From assembly GCF_030445035.2 (NCBI RefSeq), contig NC_080680.1, positions 120,120,228 to 120,184,227 on the forward strand: a stretch of 64,000 nt of DNA, given 5' to 3'. A model generated the notes under the pieces. The model did no database searches and was not told the DNA's origin. It saw nothing but the letters and a program-made list of their open reading frames with translations. The DNA comes from Dasypus novemcinctus. Taxonomy: Eukaryota; Chordata; Mammalia; Cingulata; Dasypodidae. The position numbers were made by a program, and so were the translations under genes. Below are positions 48,277 to 60,049 of this stretch, one piece after another (positions within the stretch are counted from its first letter, which is position 1; each line of letters opens with the position of its first letter).

Positions 48277-48859
48277 ATAACGATCACTGCTTGGCTAGCA
48301 ATAAGTTAGGAAACTGGCCTCAAATTCTGACCACACTTCTTAATATGAGTCCCAAACAAAACAAAAACCAGCCCATAGGGGTTAAAAATTGCACAGTTAA
48401 CCTTGAATGTGAAGTATACGATATTCATACTGGTATACACATCACTGAAATAGTTTTTAGACAGCATGAAACACTCCTGTTGAAACAAAATTTCCTCTCT
48501 ATCGTCTCAATTTTCAAGGAAGGAAAACTGATAGGTAATTTTCTTCTTTATAAATAGGAAAAAGGAAGCAAGAAGGCATAACTGGGCGAAACAGATGCTA
48601 CTCAAAGGGCAGTGGTGGCATGTATTGTTTTGGTCTTTGCCCCAGCTACTTCCACACCCACGGCAGAAGTGCAGTTCCTGCTGGCTACGCCCTATTCCTT
48701 GCAGTCAAGGCTGAACCATGGACCCCACCCCTCCCGGCAAGTGCCTTTTCCTGCCACTGCAATAACCTAGCCCTGCTGTTGGCAGAGGGGCTCTTGAAGT
48801 CTTTGTAAATAGATTTCAATGGGAGACCTGTGCCCTTCCTGGAGATCCAGACGTTGAAC

Positions 48860-49190
48860 TGCCTTTTCAGTCTCTTTAGTTTTAAAAGAGACGCACCTTG
48901 GAGACAGCGCTGCCTGCTGGCGCCTTCACCGCCAGCGGGGGTGGTGAGAGCTGCTGAGCTGGGGTCGCGGCTCCTGGCCGCAGGCAAGTCCACCTTAGTC
49001 GGCCGGCCTGGCCGTCACCTCCGTTTTCCTTGTCCTTGAACTTGTTCTCAGCGTCCTCGTCCAGGTCCGCCTTCTGGAAGCCGGCAAACGACATCCAGAC
49101 CGGTGGCAAAGACCATCTCTTGGTATGACCCCCACCCCGGCAGTCCCATCCCACCAGTGCCCAGCAGCCTGGCGCCTTCACCCCCCTCAC
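48860..49190 (-). other. CpG-rich pocket with a minus-strand open frame
   Basis: A locally GC- and CpG-rich block sits in AT-rich surroundings. On minus the frame 49190-48882 is open. Starting at the inner ATG near 49094 it reads MSFAGFQKADLDEDAENKFK and then degenerates in character. I do not recognise the protein. It could be a processed-gene relic, a small promoter island or a chance frame. Confidence 0.35.
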
Positions 49191-49199
49191 TTGCTTTTC

Positions 49200-49920
49200 T
49201 TTTTGAATTCCAATTTCTATGTCACACCAAGAAAGCCAATTACTATTTTTATGTCCTTATTTTTTGAAACTTTTTATTGCAGTTACATATATGCAACTCA
49301 AAATTTCCCATTCTAACCATTTCCAGTGTGTCATTCAGTGGTATTATTATATTCACAATATTGTGCTACTGTCACCAACGTCCATTACTTCAACTTTTTC
49401 ACCACCTCAAACAGAAACTCTGCACCCATAAAGCAATAAATTCCTCTTCCCTTCTCTCCCCCAAGCCCCTGATAACTTCTAGTCTACTATTTGTGCCTAT
49501 GAAATTTGCTTATTTGAGGTATTTCACATAAGAGATTGTACAATATTTGTCTTCTTGTGCCTGGCTTATTGCACTAAACATGTCTTCAAGAATTGTCCAT
49601 GTTATAGCATGTATCAGAATATAGCTGAATAATACCCCATTCGTATCTTTACCACATTTTGCTTCTCCATTCATTTGAGGATGGACTCTTGGGTTACATA
49701 CACTTTTTGGCAATTGTGAATAATGCTGCTATAAACACTGGTGTACAAATCCCTGCTTGGAGTCCCTGCTTTCAGTTCTCTTGGGTATATGCCTAGATGT
49801 GAGATTGGCGGATCATATGGTAATTCTACTTTCAACTTTCGGCCAAACTGATTTCCACAGTGACTGCAACATTTTATAATGCCCAATTTCTTTTTGTACA
49901 ATGAGGTATGAAGGAAGTGG
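49200..49920 (-). repeat. Antisense L1 3' region
   Basis: The complement of an L1 end: GTGAATAATGCTGCTATAAAC, GGGTATATGCCTAGATGTG, GATCATATGGTAATTCTAC. The minus frame 49955-49671 still reads as the end of ORF2. Confidence 0.8.
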
Positions 49921-50289
49921 TGGGGTCTATCCACTTGCAGAAAAAAAAGATCCACCGTAATTCAGCTTTGTTATTCTTTGAGAAGAATTCACAATCAATA
50001 CCTGGGGCAGAACTTAATGCAGAATGCATTTTTCTTCATGACTCTCCCACTGGCGGCATCAACCTTTCTCTCTAAATAAACACTGAAAAAAATAGGTCCA
50101 GCTAACAGCAGATTTCCTTTTTCCTCACACCTATCAAGAAGGGCGTCTACAGCTTGAGTAATCTGCCAAACCAGAAATCCAGACTAATGGTTTCCCTTCT
50201 CTTCTTTGCCTACTAAACTTCTATCAATTTTACCCTCAATTTTACCCTGCCTTTCTTCCTTCTTTTCCTTCCACCTTCTTCTCAAAAGG

Positions 50290-50565
50290 GTTTACAGTGA
50301 TTTTCAAAAGCATACTGTATCTCTTGAACGATAACAAATGTACAGTACTAATACATGGCGTTAAACAATAGGAAAAATTGCCCCAAATATAAGCTACAGA
50401 CTATTGTTAGCAGTAATATTTTGATGTTCTTTCATCATTTGTAACATCCCACAACAATGCAAGGTGTTGGCAGTGAGGTGATGTATGGGAGCCCTGTATG
50501 TTATGCATGATTGTTTTGTAAGCTCACAACTTTTCTAATAATAATTATATTTGTTGCAAGGTGAA
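50290..50565 (+). repeat. L1 3' UTR-like fragment (same family as 55600-55985)
   Basis: AATATTTTGATGTTCTTTCAT, GGCAGTGAGGTGATGTATGG, GAGCCCTGTATG and TTTTGTAAGCTCACAACTTT recur almost word for word at 55780-55915. Confidence 0.7.
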
Positions 50566-50574
50566 AAAGGCAAG

Positions 50575-50745
50575 GGAATGGATTCTCCCCTCAGAGCCTC
50601 CAGAAGGAGCCAGCACTGCAGACACCTGAGCCTGAGTCTGGTCTTCAGACTTCCGAAACCGAAGGAGAATAACTCTGTGCTGTTTTAAGCCCCTCGATTT
50701 GTGATAATTTGTTAGAGCAGCCATAGGAAACTAATACAAAAACAA
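50575..50745 (+). repeat. MLT1-like LTR end fragment
   Basis: AGAGCCTCCAGAAGGAGCC, TTTTAAGCCCCTCGATTTG and TGATAATTTGTTAGAGCAGC followed by AACTAATACA are the MLT1 3' pattern. Confidence 0.75.
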
Positions 50746-50749
50746 AAAA

Positions 50750-51146
50750 AGGCTGAGTTAACTATTGCAATTAAAGGAGACTAAAGACTAGATAAATGCA
50801 ACATATGACTCTTGATTTGATCCTAAACCAGAATTATTTTTAAAATTTTGCTAAAAGGACATGAGTGGGACAATTGGTGAGATTTATATAAGGGCTGTAT
50901 TATATCAAAGGTAATTTTCTAATTTTGATTCCTGCACTGTGACTGTGTAAAATCTTCATGGTTCGAAAATATACATGAAAATATTTACGGATATAGGTAT
51001 GTTATGCCTTCCTTACTCATAAGGGGTCGCCCCCAAAATAGTATGGAAAAAGAAAGAGAAAGATGAAGAAAACAGAGTCGTGTTATTTGGGAAATCTTTA
51101 TACTATCATTTTACTGAAAGCTTGAAACATTCAAAATAAAAAATGT
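50750..51146 (+). repeat. L1M 3' UTR fragment
   Basis: GATTCCTGCACTGTGACTGTG and the closing CTTGAAACATTCAAAATAAA fit L1MB-type 3' ends. The U6 chimera begins at its A-rich terminus. Confidence 0.55.
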
Positions 51147-51253
51147 GTGCTTGCTTCGGCAGCACATATACTAATATTGGAATGATACAGAGAAGATTAG
51201 CGTGGCCCCTGTGCAAGGATGACATGCAAATTCACGAAGCCTTCCATATTTTT
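51147..51253 (+). pseudogene. U6 snRNA pseudogene, 5' part of a chimeric retrocopy
   Basis: It matches U6 from its first base (GTGCTTGCTTCGGCAGCAC) through AGAGAAGATTAGCGTGGCC and GATGACATGCAAATTC to CCATATTTTTTT, with a handful of changes. No U6-type promoter (PSE, TATA) stands before it; an L1M end does. It runs directly into the 3' third of the repeat family seen at 2530 and 7975. Confidence 0.93.
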
Positions 51254-51307
51254 TTACTGTGACTCTAGCAATGGAAGAAAATGTATCATTGATGTGGAGA
51301 CAGTGAC

Positions 51308-51784
51308 TGTAGCAGTTTGATATTATTGATGAATTCCAAAAAGAAATACTGGATTATTTTTGTAAACTGATCTTTTCCTCTGGGCATATTAGATTATATT
51401 GGATTCATAGGTTTACTTGATTAAGTAATTATGTAAACTTCCTGTGCCAGTAGATAAAAGGCATGGCAAAGGACAGAGTTGAGGGTTCTTAATGTTGGAA
51501 TTTTGATGTTGGAGTTTGATGCTGAAACCTTAAGCTGAAGCCCCGGGAAGGGAGCTCACAGAGGAAAGAGAAGCAAGACCCTGGAAGGGGGGAACACAGG
51601 AAGCCTGAACCCTTGCAGATGTCGGTGCCCATCTTGCTCCAACACATGAAAAGACTTTGGTGAGGGAAGTAACTTATGCTTTATGGCCTGGTATCTGTAA
51701 GTTCCTACCCCAAATAAATACCCTTTATAAAAACCAACCAATTTCTAGTATTTTGCATCAGCACCCCTTTGGCTGACTAATACA
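51308..51784 (+). repeat. Solo LTR nested in copy C
   Basis: It has the same family as 44136-44614: starts TGTAGCAGTTTGATATTA, contains AGATAAAAGGCATGGCAAAG and ends GGCTGACTAATACA. Flanks GTGAC (51303-51307) and GTGGC (51785-51789) look like the 5-base duplication with one change. Confidence 0.85.
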
Positions 51785-52089
51785 GTGGCCATGGGAGTTG
51801 CTGAGGTCAGAGAGAGGGAAGAAGAGGCATGATATGGGGCATTTTCGGGACTTGGAGTTGTCCTGAATGATATTGCAGGGACAGATGCAGGACATTATAT
51901 ATCCTGCCATAACTCACTGAAAGGACTGGGGGAGAATGTAAACTACAATGTAAGCTATAATCCATGCTGTGTAGCAGTGCTCCAAATGTATTCATCAAAT
52001 ACAATCAATGCACCACACTGATGAAAGAGGTTGTTAACGTAGGAAGAGTGATGGGGGAGTGGGGATATATGGGAACCTCATATATATAT

Positions 52090-52515
52090 ATATTTTTTTT
52101 AGATTTATTTTTTATTTATTTCTCTCCCCTTCCACCCCCCACCCCAGTTGTCTGCTCTCTGTGTCCATTCACTGTGTGTTCTTCTGTGACCGCTTCTATA
52201 CTTAAAATCAGCGGCACTGGGAATCTGTGTTTCTTTTTGTTGCATCATCTTGTTGTGTCAGCTCTCTGTGTGTGTGGTGCCATTCTTGGGCAGGCTGCAC
52301 TTTCTTTCATGCTGGGCGGCTCTCCTTATAGGGAGCACTCCTTGCGCGTGGGGCTCCCCTGCACGGGGACACCCCTGTGTGGCACAGCACTCGTTTCACG
52401 CATCAGCACTGCGTGTGGGCCAGCTCCACATGGGTCAAGGAGGCCCGGGATTTGAACCGCAGACCTCTCGTGTGGTAGGCAGAGGCCCAATCCATTGGGT
52501 CAAGTCCGCTTCCTC
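52090..52515 (-). mobile_element. DAS-SINE (reverse) nested in copy C
   Basis: The complement of the armadillo SINE: TTTATTTATTTCTCTCCCC (A tail side), GCCATTCTTGGGCAGGCTGC, GCCAGCTCCACATGGGTCAAG, GGGATTTGAACCGC (B box) and CAATCCATTGGGTCAAGTCC (head). Exact ends are blurred by the flanking TA and T runs. Confidence 0.92.
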
Positions 52516-52575
52516 TCTTATATTTTTTAATGTAGCACTATTTGTGATCTATGTATTTTTCAAAAAAAAAGATGA

Positions 52576-53740
52576 TTAAAAAAATTAAATCAGAAAAAAA
52601 AAAGTGTGTCAGATATTGTCCTCATGTTCTAAGCTGTTCTAAATCAACATTCAATGGAACCCGATGATTTCACCCGAAGAACTAATGCAGCAAGGCACTT
52701 GGTGGCTTTTGCAGCCTTAGCCAAGAACTAGTAAAGGCCACAGAAGGGGTACGCTGCCCGATACTTGCATTCCACTCCTAAAATTCTATCCCATACTCGT
52801 CTCCCTCACAGTCCCCTCTGATCCCCACCCACCAGCTGAGCCAGCCTTGCCAGCTTCTAGTGGGAAATTACTTACCACCTGTCAATGTGAGTAAAGTGAA
52901 CCCAGGAGACGGAGACAGTTAAGAACAAAATCCCCTCTTGGACAGATTATAAACAGTCTCAGAACAGTTAAACATTTTTATCACTGTCTTAAATCTCTTC
53001 CATTTTTAACAAATAGAATCCTTGGTGCTTCATTTTAGAACCTCAAATTTGCAAATCTGGTACCCCAGAGGCTTCTCTCCTCACTGTATTTTATGGACCA
53101 TTAGGACAGATTGCTAAAAAAAAATGTAACCATGCTTTTTAAAATCTCATTGAATTATCATCAAGTGACTAGTGTCTTATTCCATAAAAGAAATACTAGA
53201 AATATAAGATTAGGAGCCACAGGAGATTATAATAAAAATGAAGAACAACAGGTTAACTTATTTATTTGCCTACTTGCACATGGTCTACACAAAATTTTAT
53301 TAACAGAATGCCTGCCCTATTTCTATAGCATCACATTATTTGTGATAATGTTTACTTCCTTGATACTGACAGCTATACCTGTGTCAGTATGTCCACATTG
53401 CTTGTCATTAGTCATTGATAAATGCTAACATTTTCAGAGTAATGCTGTAAAAGTTTGATATCTCTACTTTCACTATATTAAAATGTGATATTTTTTAAAA
53501 CCCCTAATTATATGAATTCAGATAATCAAAAGTAACTATTTTTAGAAAATCTTTGCATTTGTAGGAGAAAAAAGGAGTAAATAAATAGATACATCAATTC
53601 ATGAACACTGTTAGCTTTGGATAATTGATGAGCTACTAAATATACTATTTAAGATCATTATCTGTATATGCTTTTGCCTGTGAGATATACAGAATGAAAC
53701 CAAAATGGTTATAAAATACCTAACCAAAAAATTGAGTTTC
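52576..53740. other. Intergenic, nothing recognised
   Basis: AT-rich sequence. The 105-residue plus frame at 53111-53428 shows no family features. Confidence 0.45.
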
Positions 53741-53749
53741 TAGCTTCTC

Positions 53750-54560
53750 TAGTGTTAGAGTGAACTGGTTGGTCCAACTCTCCTGCAGACCATTATAGAA
53801 TATGGAAAAAATATTAAAAGGCACTAAGTGCAATCAAAAGGAGATAGAAACTAGAGGAGAGTTTACCTTTCTTAATTTTTTGGTTTTTTTTTTTTTTTTT
53901 TTTTTTGCCTGAGTATGCTCTCCAACCTCCATTGCCACTGAAAATAATGCTCACAGCTTTACAAGAATGCAGTGGCAGAGGATATAGTTCAGTTCTGGAA
54001 AAGTCCCTGGGAAATTATGAGGAGAGAATGATAGAAGCAAGAGAGTAGCAGAATGGCTGAGACCCACAATCTGAGTATAAACTCTGCACAAATCCCTGGC
54101 TGATTTCTAAACTACTCATGCATGGTGAACATCCCAGAAAGGCCAACAAAAAAAGCAGAGCAAAATCTAGAGTCTACACCTGAAAAACAAAACAGAACTG
54201 GGTGATATTCATGAGTTTACTATTTCTTTGAGCTTGCACAGCTCAGGCAGCAGAAAGCAAAAGTCTTACTTGCTTGAAGTATCAGAGGACAAAGTCTGGC
54301 ACTGGCAGAGTAGCTTAAATTTTAGGAAGAAAGACCTCAAAAGCAAACCATGGAGATTTATGAAGAGCCCTAAAATTTAAGTGTAAAATACCAAACACTA
54401 AGTTAATCATGACATTATACCAGTACAGGAGAGACACTCAGGACGCCAGGCTTGAAAAAACAAAACAAAACAAAAAACAAAGAGGAATCAGGAGAGATGT
54501 AAGAAGCTGAAAACAGCAAGGCATATACAGTTTTAAGTTTGAGTCCGGGCAAGTGAACTG
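53750..54560. other. Intergenic, possibly the 5' part of an L1M
   Basis: A run of about 21 T (53886-53906) is followed by diverged sequence leading into the L1 at 54600. The assignment is weak. Confidence 0.35.
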
Positions 54561-54599
54561 TCTGAATCCAACAGTCCTTAGAAGAATATAATAGATTCC

Positions 54600-56210
54600 A
54601 CCGTTGCTACAACATACTATCCACAACATCCAGGTTTCAACCAAAATTTATTAGACATGCAAAGAAAAAGGGGCATAAGAAAGATTGAGTGGCTATTTTA
54701 ATATTAGACAAGGAGATTTAGAGACAAAAGTGTTATTAGGGGCAAAGAGAGAGGTTTCATAACGAAAAAGGGGTTAATACATCAGGAAGATAAAACAGTT
54801 ATAAATGTGTGTGTGCCTAATAACAGAGCAACAAAATGCATAAAGCAAAAACATAAAGAACTAAAGAGAGAAATACATAAATTCACAATTGTAATGAAAG
54901 ATTTTAACAGAATTTTTCAGTAATTGATGGAACAACTAAACAAAATATCAATAAGGACATAAAAAATGTAAATGACACTAATGCTTATATGAACCTAGTT
55001 CATGATTAAAGAACACTACACACAACTGCAGAATGCAAAATCTTTTTGCATGCATAGAACAGTCCCCAATAGAGACTATATTCTGGGCCATAAAACAAAA
55101 TATCAATAGATTTTAAAAGAATGGAATCTTACAGGGTATGTTTTCTGATCTACACATAATTAAATTAAAAAACAATAACAATAAGATATCTAGAAATGTC
55201 CCAAATATTTGGAAATTTTAAAACATATATAAATAAAATATGAGTAGAAGAAGAAATCACAAGTAAAATTAGAAAATATTTCAATCTGAATAAAAATTAA
55301 AATATAAAATTAAAATTTGTGGGATGTAGCTCAAACAATGTTTAGAGGGAAATTTATAGCTTCAGTTTTTTATATCGGAAAAGAACAAAGGTCTGTAATC
55401 AATTATCTAAGCTTCCATATTAAGAAGCTAGGAGAGAAGAGCAGAGTAAGCCCAAAGTAAGTAGAAAGAATGGAAACCAATGAAATAGAAAATGGCTGAA
55501 CAATATGGAAAATATCAGTGAAATAAAAAGTTGTTTCTTTAAAATAGTGATAAAATTGATAAAACTTCTAACTGGACAGGTCTAGAAAAAAAGGAGAACA
55601 TGGGATTGGACAAAACAGTGAATCCTGTGGTGGAAGATGGACTGTGGTTAACAGAACAAATATGAGAACATTCTCTCATGAACTTTAATAAATATATAAT
55701 AATAATACAGGATGTTAATAATTGGATGGGTTGGGGTAAAACTGCACCAAATGTAGGATATGGGCTATAGTTAGTAGTGATATTTTAATGATGTTCTTTC
55801 ATAGTTTGTAACAAGTGTTTTTACAGAAATGCAAGATGTTGGCAGTGAGGTGATTTATGGGAGCCCTGTATGATAATATGTGTGTTTGTTTTGTAAATTC
55901 ACAACTTTTACTATACACTTATTGTTCATGTATGTTCATGTATAAATGACATACTTCAATCATTTTTTTAAACTGAAAAAAAGAGAAATTATATTCAAAC
56001 AAAAATGAGAGAAGATACAAATTACTAGTATCAGGAATGAAAAAGAGGACATCACTAGAGATCAGAACAACCTTAAAAGGATAATAAAGTAATATTATGA
56101 ACAGTTTAGTGCCAAGAAATTTGACACTTTAAATGAAATGGATATATTCCTTAAAAACAATTTATCAAAATTGACAAAAGAAGAAAGAGAAAACATAAAT
56201 AGCTTCAGAT
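54600..56210 (+). repeat. L1M ORF2 relic (interrupted)
   Basis: The order CACAATTGTAATGAAAGATT, CTGGGCCATAAAACAAAAT, AATGTTTAGAGGGAAATTTA, GAGCAGAGTAAGCCCAAAG, GATACAAATTACTAGTATCA follows old L1 ORF2. It is broken by many stops and by an insert at about 55597-55985. Confidence 0.75.
55597..55985 (+). repeat. L1 3' UTR-like insert within the L1M
   Basis: Same family as 50290-50565, 5'-truncated with an A-rich end (CTGAAAAAAAGAG). The L1M sequence resumes after it with GAGAAGATACAAATTAC. Confidence 0.65.
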
Positions 56211-56329
56211 TTACGAAATAATTTGTCTTTACTTGTCAAGGACATTAGCATAACTTCATTGTCTTACCTCAGATCTATGTTAACTTGCCTGGTCTCTTAC
56301 AGATAGTTTAGTAGGTCTGATTGCTTTGA

Positions 56330-57528
56330 TATCCTACTGAACATCATGTTGGTCTATTACGTGCTAATATGTACAGAAAATAGTAAGCATCATAGATGCT
56401 TCAGAAAGAATGTGTACCAGATGATGAAATATAAGCCCAGAAAATCCTGAGCCTGCTACATCAGTGATTCTGCCACATCTGTGAAGCTCAGAAGTCTGAC
56501 CCATGTTGAAATGTCCCTTCCTAAATGAGAGACAAATTGCTACACTTTATACCATCTACGTGAAGAAAGAGAAATTCTACTTGGTGGATCTCTTTCGATT
56601 TTGGAGGCTATACTACCAATTAGGTATGATGTTTTGATCCACTTTAGCTAACCCAAAAGCTATTAATTTTGAGTGGTTACAGACCAGGAAAAGTCTGTAG
56701 CAGGTCCAGGCTTCAGAGCAAACTTTCCTGCCACTTGGGCCTTATGGTCCAGCACCAGCACATTCAATGGTATTCAATCTCTGGAACATAGAGATATTTT
56801 ATGGAGTCTCCAACATGTCCCAGTAGGGGAATCAGGATCACAGGATTTTGAAATAAGACCACCCCTCTTCTGCAGACAATTGTACTCCACTTGAAAAGCA
56901 ACTAATGGATCTCGGTAGAGACTGATGTCTGACCACAGAGCATCAATTGACTGCGGGATGTGAACTACCCATCATGAGCTTATCCATAAATCATAACTTA
57001 GACAAGCACATTTGCATATACCTATTTTGTAGAAATGATATATATGAAATGTGTCCCAGTAGATTTGGAAAATACAAATAAACTCACAAAAGATTCGGAG
57101 TTCAATGGGACTGAAATGTAGTTGACAAAAGGGACTGTGGGAGAAGTATATGGATAGACTTTTAGGAATGGGACAGAATGTGAAGATACCTGTGTTTCAT
57201 TCTGATGTCCACTAGAAAACTTCTAATGGGGAGGAAGCTTTCCATACTCAGGTAGACAAGATGACCTGTCTTGTAGATGTTAGTTTCTTTCTATAGCTCC
57301 TGCCCATACTGTTCAATGGACCCATGTATAAAGTGGCAATGCAAGTAGAGACAAATATTCTGAATGGGTTCAATAATAGAGGGTATGTTACTAAGGCTGA
57401 TCTGGCTACTGCCATGGTTAAGTGTCCAACTCTCAATAGCAAAGATCAACTCCGAATTCCTACTATGGTATTATTCCCTAGCGGGACCAGTCAGCCAATT
57501 GATGGCAGGTTGATTATACTGAACATCA
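56330..57528 (+). repeat. ERVL internal (pol) relic
   Basis: The stretch GGAGAAGTATATGGATAGAC, ACTAAGGCTGATCTGGCTAC and GATGGCAGGTTGATTATACT matches the region of ERVL pol around the RNase H end and the integrase zinc-binding part, as I recall it. Frames are broken by many stops and no complete gene remains. The copy ends abruptly where the LTR begins. Confidence 0.55.
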
Positions 57529-57529
57529 G

Positions 57530-57833
57530 TGATGGTTAATGTTATGTGTAAGCTATGGTGCCCAGTTGTTTGGTCAAACAGTCTAGATGTTGGTTTGAAG
57601 GTATTTTGTAGAAATAATTACCATCTACAATCAGTTGACTTTAAGATTATCCTTGATAATGTGGGTGAGCCTCATCCAATCAGAGGCCTTCAGAGCAAAA
57701 TCTGAGGTTTCCCTGAGAAAAAGAAGTTCTGCCTCAAGACTGCAGCATAAAACGCCTTTATGAGTTTCTATCCTGCTAGGCTACCTACAAATTCAAGACT
57801 TGCCAGCCCTCACAATTCCTTAAAATCTCTCAA

Positions 57834-57879
<46 letters not shown>

Positions 57880-57957
57880 CGTATATATATATATATATAC
57901 GTATATATGTATGTGTGTGTGTATAGCATTTCAGGTGGGAGTATATCCAAAACTGAA
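57530..57957 (+). repeat. MLT2-type LTR with CT and TA microsatellites
   Basis: GTGATGGTTAATGTTATGTG, GCCCAGTTGTTTGGTCAAAC, GCCTCATCCAATCAGAGGCC and TCTGCCTCAAGACTGCAGC give the MLT2 layout. From about 57834 its 3' part is replaced by (CT)n, then (TA)n with CG interruptions and a GTGTGTGT run. Confidence 0.75.
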
Positions 57958-59540
57958 TAGTCCTATGATGATATGACAGCTAATAGAATTTTTGTGTGTC
58001 CCTAGTGCTATGTTCAGTTTTCATCTGAACAAAGGACAAGAAAGGTTGCTCAGAGGCAGAAGGAGAAATCTTTACCACGTATTTTCCATTTGCATCTCCT
58101 GATTCCCCAACCTGCTCTGTATCCTGGGAATTTGATATGCATGGACTGCATCAAAGATTACTTTGTCCTCTGGTTTCCGGTAGGGTTCAGCCAATGGGAA
58201 ACACTAGAAGGAAATGAGATGGTAGGAAGACAATGAACTTAAGCTGTTTATTTCCCAGCTCTTTTCCTGATGGGCTGCAATGGGTTCACTGCCTTCTTCT
58301 ACCACAGCACAGTCCCCTAAGATGGACCCCTCTTTGCAATTATCATTCTGTGGTTCTAATACCTGTTTTCTTACTTTGCCCCTTCAGGCTCAGGAAAAGT
58401 AATGGCTTCCTGCTGTAACAAGTCCTAGGGTACTGCATCATCCCTTCTTAATGCTCCTTAACACTACCCACACCTTTGCAAATAGAGTCTTTATTAAACT
58501 CCCCTCATTCTTAGCTTAGGCCGAGAGCTGTTTTTTGATGACCTAGAACAAGGAGCACTGAGAAAGGCAATAAAACTGTTGAGGTGAGACTCCTGGTTTG
58601 GGAGAAAGAGAAAGGCAAAGATAGAAGGTAGTTGGCTTTCACTTTTCTTTCAAGGGCTAAGAACTTTTCCCCTGGGCCATTCCACATCTCTTTCCTGTAT
58701 TCTTCTTCAGAGCTTCTTCTTGACCAATGAACACATTTTCCCACATTTCCAATGTTAATGCTCTTAGGGCCGTTTGTGCTTTAATGGAAGGTTTCTGAAG
58801 ACTGAAAAACATTCAGGACCCAAAGTAAGAGTTTTCAAATGAAGGATGTTCACCCATTGAGAGATTGTTTCACCAATGTGAGTAAATCTCTATGTGCTCA
58901 ACTGAAGAAATACAGTGCAGCTTCTATTCCCCTCACAAAAGAGACATGATTTCTGTTTGCAGGACTTGGAAGTGACCCTGATGACAGGAACAATTACATA
59001 CAAATTACATGCAAATGCTTGCCTGAGTGGAGAAAGACCTTCTTAGGGGGAAAAAATCTGCACTTCTCATTTCAAAATTGAGTTGGTTTGAGATGTCTCT
59101 GCTCTTTAAAAAAAAAAAAAGTAGATTTGGGGCAATATCATTCATGATATGTGAATGAAAAAAAAGTTACAATTGATGACAGATTACATCTCCAGGTGCC
59201 ACTTAAATTAAATTAGCATTTGTCACACAGTAGATACTTAGCACTTTCACAATAAACATTTATCTTATTCCGCTATCACTAAATTATGTAGAGGGTCTTT
59301 TATGAAAACTCTGCAACCTATTAACGGGATGATTTCTGAAGGGTGAGCTCAGAAGTGCTATTTCTCATACATGAAAGCTCTGCAGTAGGACTCACGGCCT
59401 CTCTTCAGATAGCTCCCTTGGCTCGTTTCTCTCTAGATGTTCTGTGGGAAGTCGGGGTTGCAGAGCAGAACCAGGAGTTCCATCCTTCCACCCTCACTCA
59501 TTCTTCCATTCATTGTGGAGCCCTGGGAGAGGGTGGCGAG
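57958..59540. other. Intergenic, nothing recognised
   Basis: No repeat or gene that I can name. There is a 14-A run near 59108. Confidence 0.45.
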
Positions 59541-59795
59541 CTGATCAGGGGAAGGGATGGAGCAAGGAAACCCAGGGCAACTGTGCCTTGAGAGGGAACA
59601 GCTAGTGAGATGGCCTTAGTGTGGGAGTGGGTTTGGTATATTTAAGGGACAGCAGGAGGCCAGTGTCTAGGGTGAGGGGCAGGGAGGGAGGGGGGGGTCA
59701 GAGAAATGGCCAGATCCTGAGGGCCTTGTCAGCGATTGTAAGGACTCTGGCTTTTACAATGAGTGAAATACACCCAGCTCTCATCTGCCCCTAGA
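59541..59795 (-). repeat. L2 LINE fragment (reverse)
   Basis: GCAGGAGGCCAGTGTCTAGG, GCCAGATCCTGAGGGCCTTG and TTGTAAGGACTCTGGCTTTT are landmarks of the complement of L2. Confidence 0.7.
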
Positions 59796-60049
59796 AATTG
59801 GAGTCTGGCAGTTTTGGGGAGAAGCATCAGGATTCATAAATGATGGGTCTGGGCCCTATACAAAGATGGTCAGCTGCTGGCTGGTAGATAATTATGTCTA
59901 TTAGGAACAGCTTACATCATCCAGAAGATGTCACAATTAACAAGCACAATGCTGAACTAGATTCCGTTAGGACACAGAGCTCAAGTTATAGGTTAGATGT
60001 TACAGATGGTTCATCTCTGGCAAAATCTAGAAGCCATAGGAAGGAGTGA

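Larger units (their letters stand above)
51254..52575 (+). mobile_element. Uncharacterised element, copy C, fused to U6 and twice interrupted
   Basis: TACTGTGACTCTAGCAATGG aligns with copies A (2551 area) and B (7997 area). It is interrupted by an LTR (51308-51784) and resumes GGCCATGGGAGTTGCTGAGG, to CATATATGGGAACCTCATA. It is interrupted again by a reverse DAS-SINE (about 52090-52515) and ends TTTAATGTAGCACTATTTGTG with an A tail. Confidence 0.85.

Noticed and set aside
51147..51253. Working U6 snRNA gene
   Set aside because: It lacks upstream promoter elements, carries substitutions in U6 and is fused to a retroelement.
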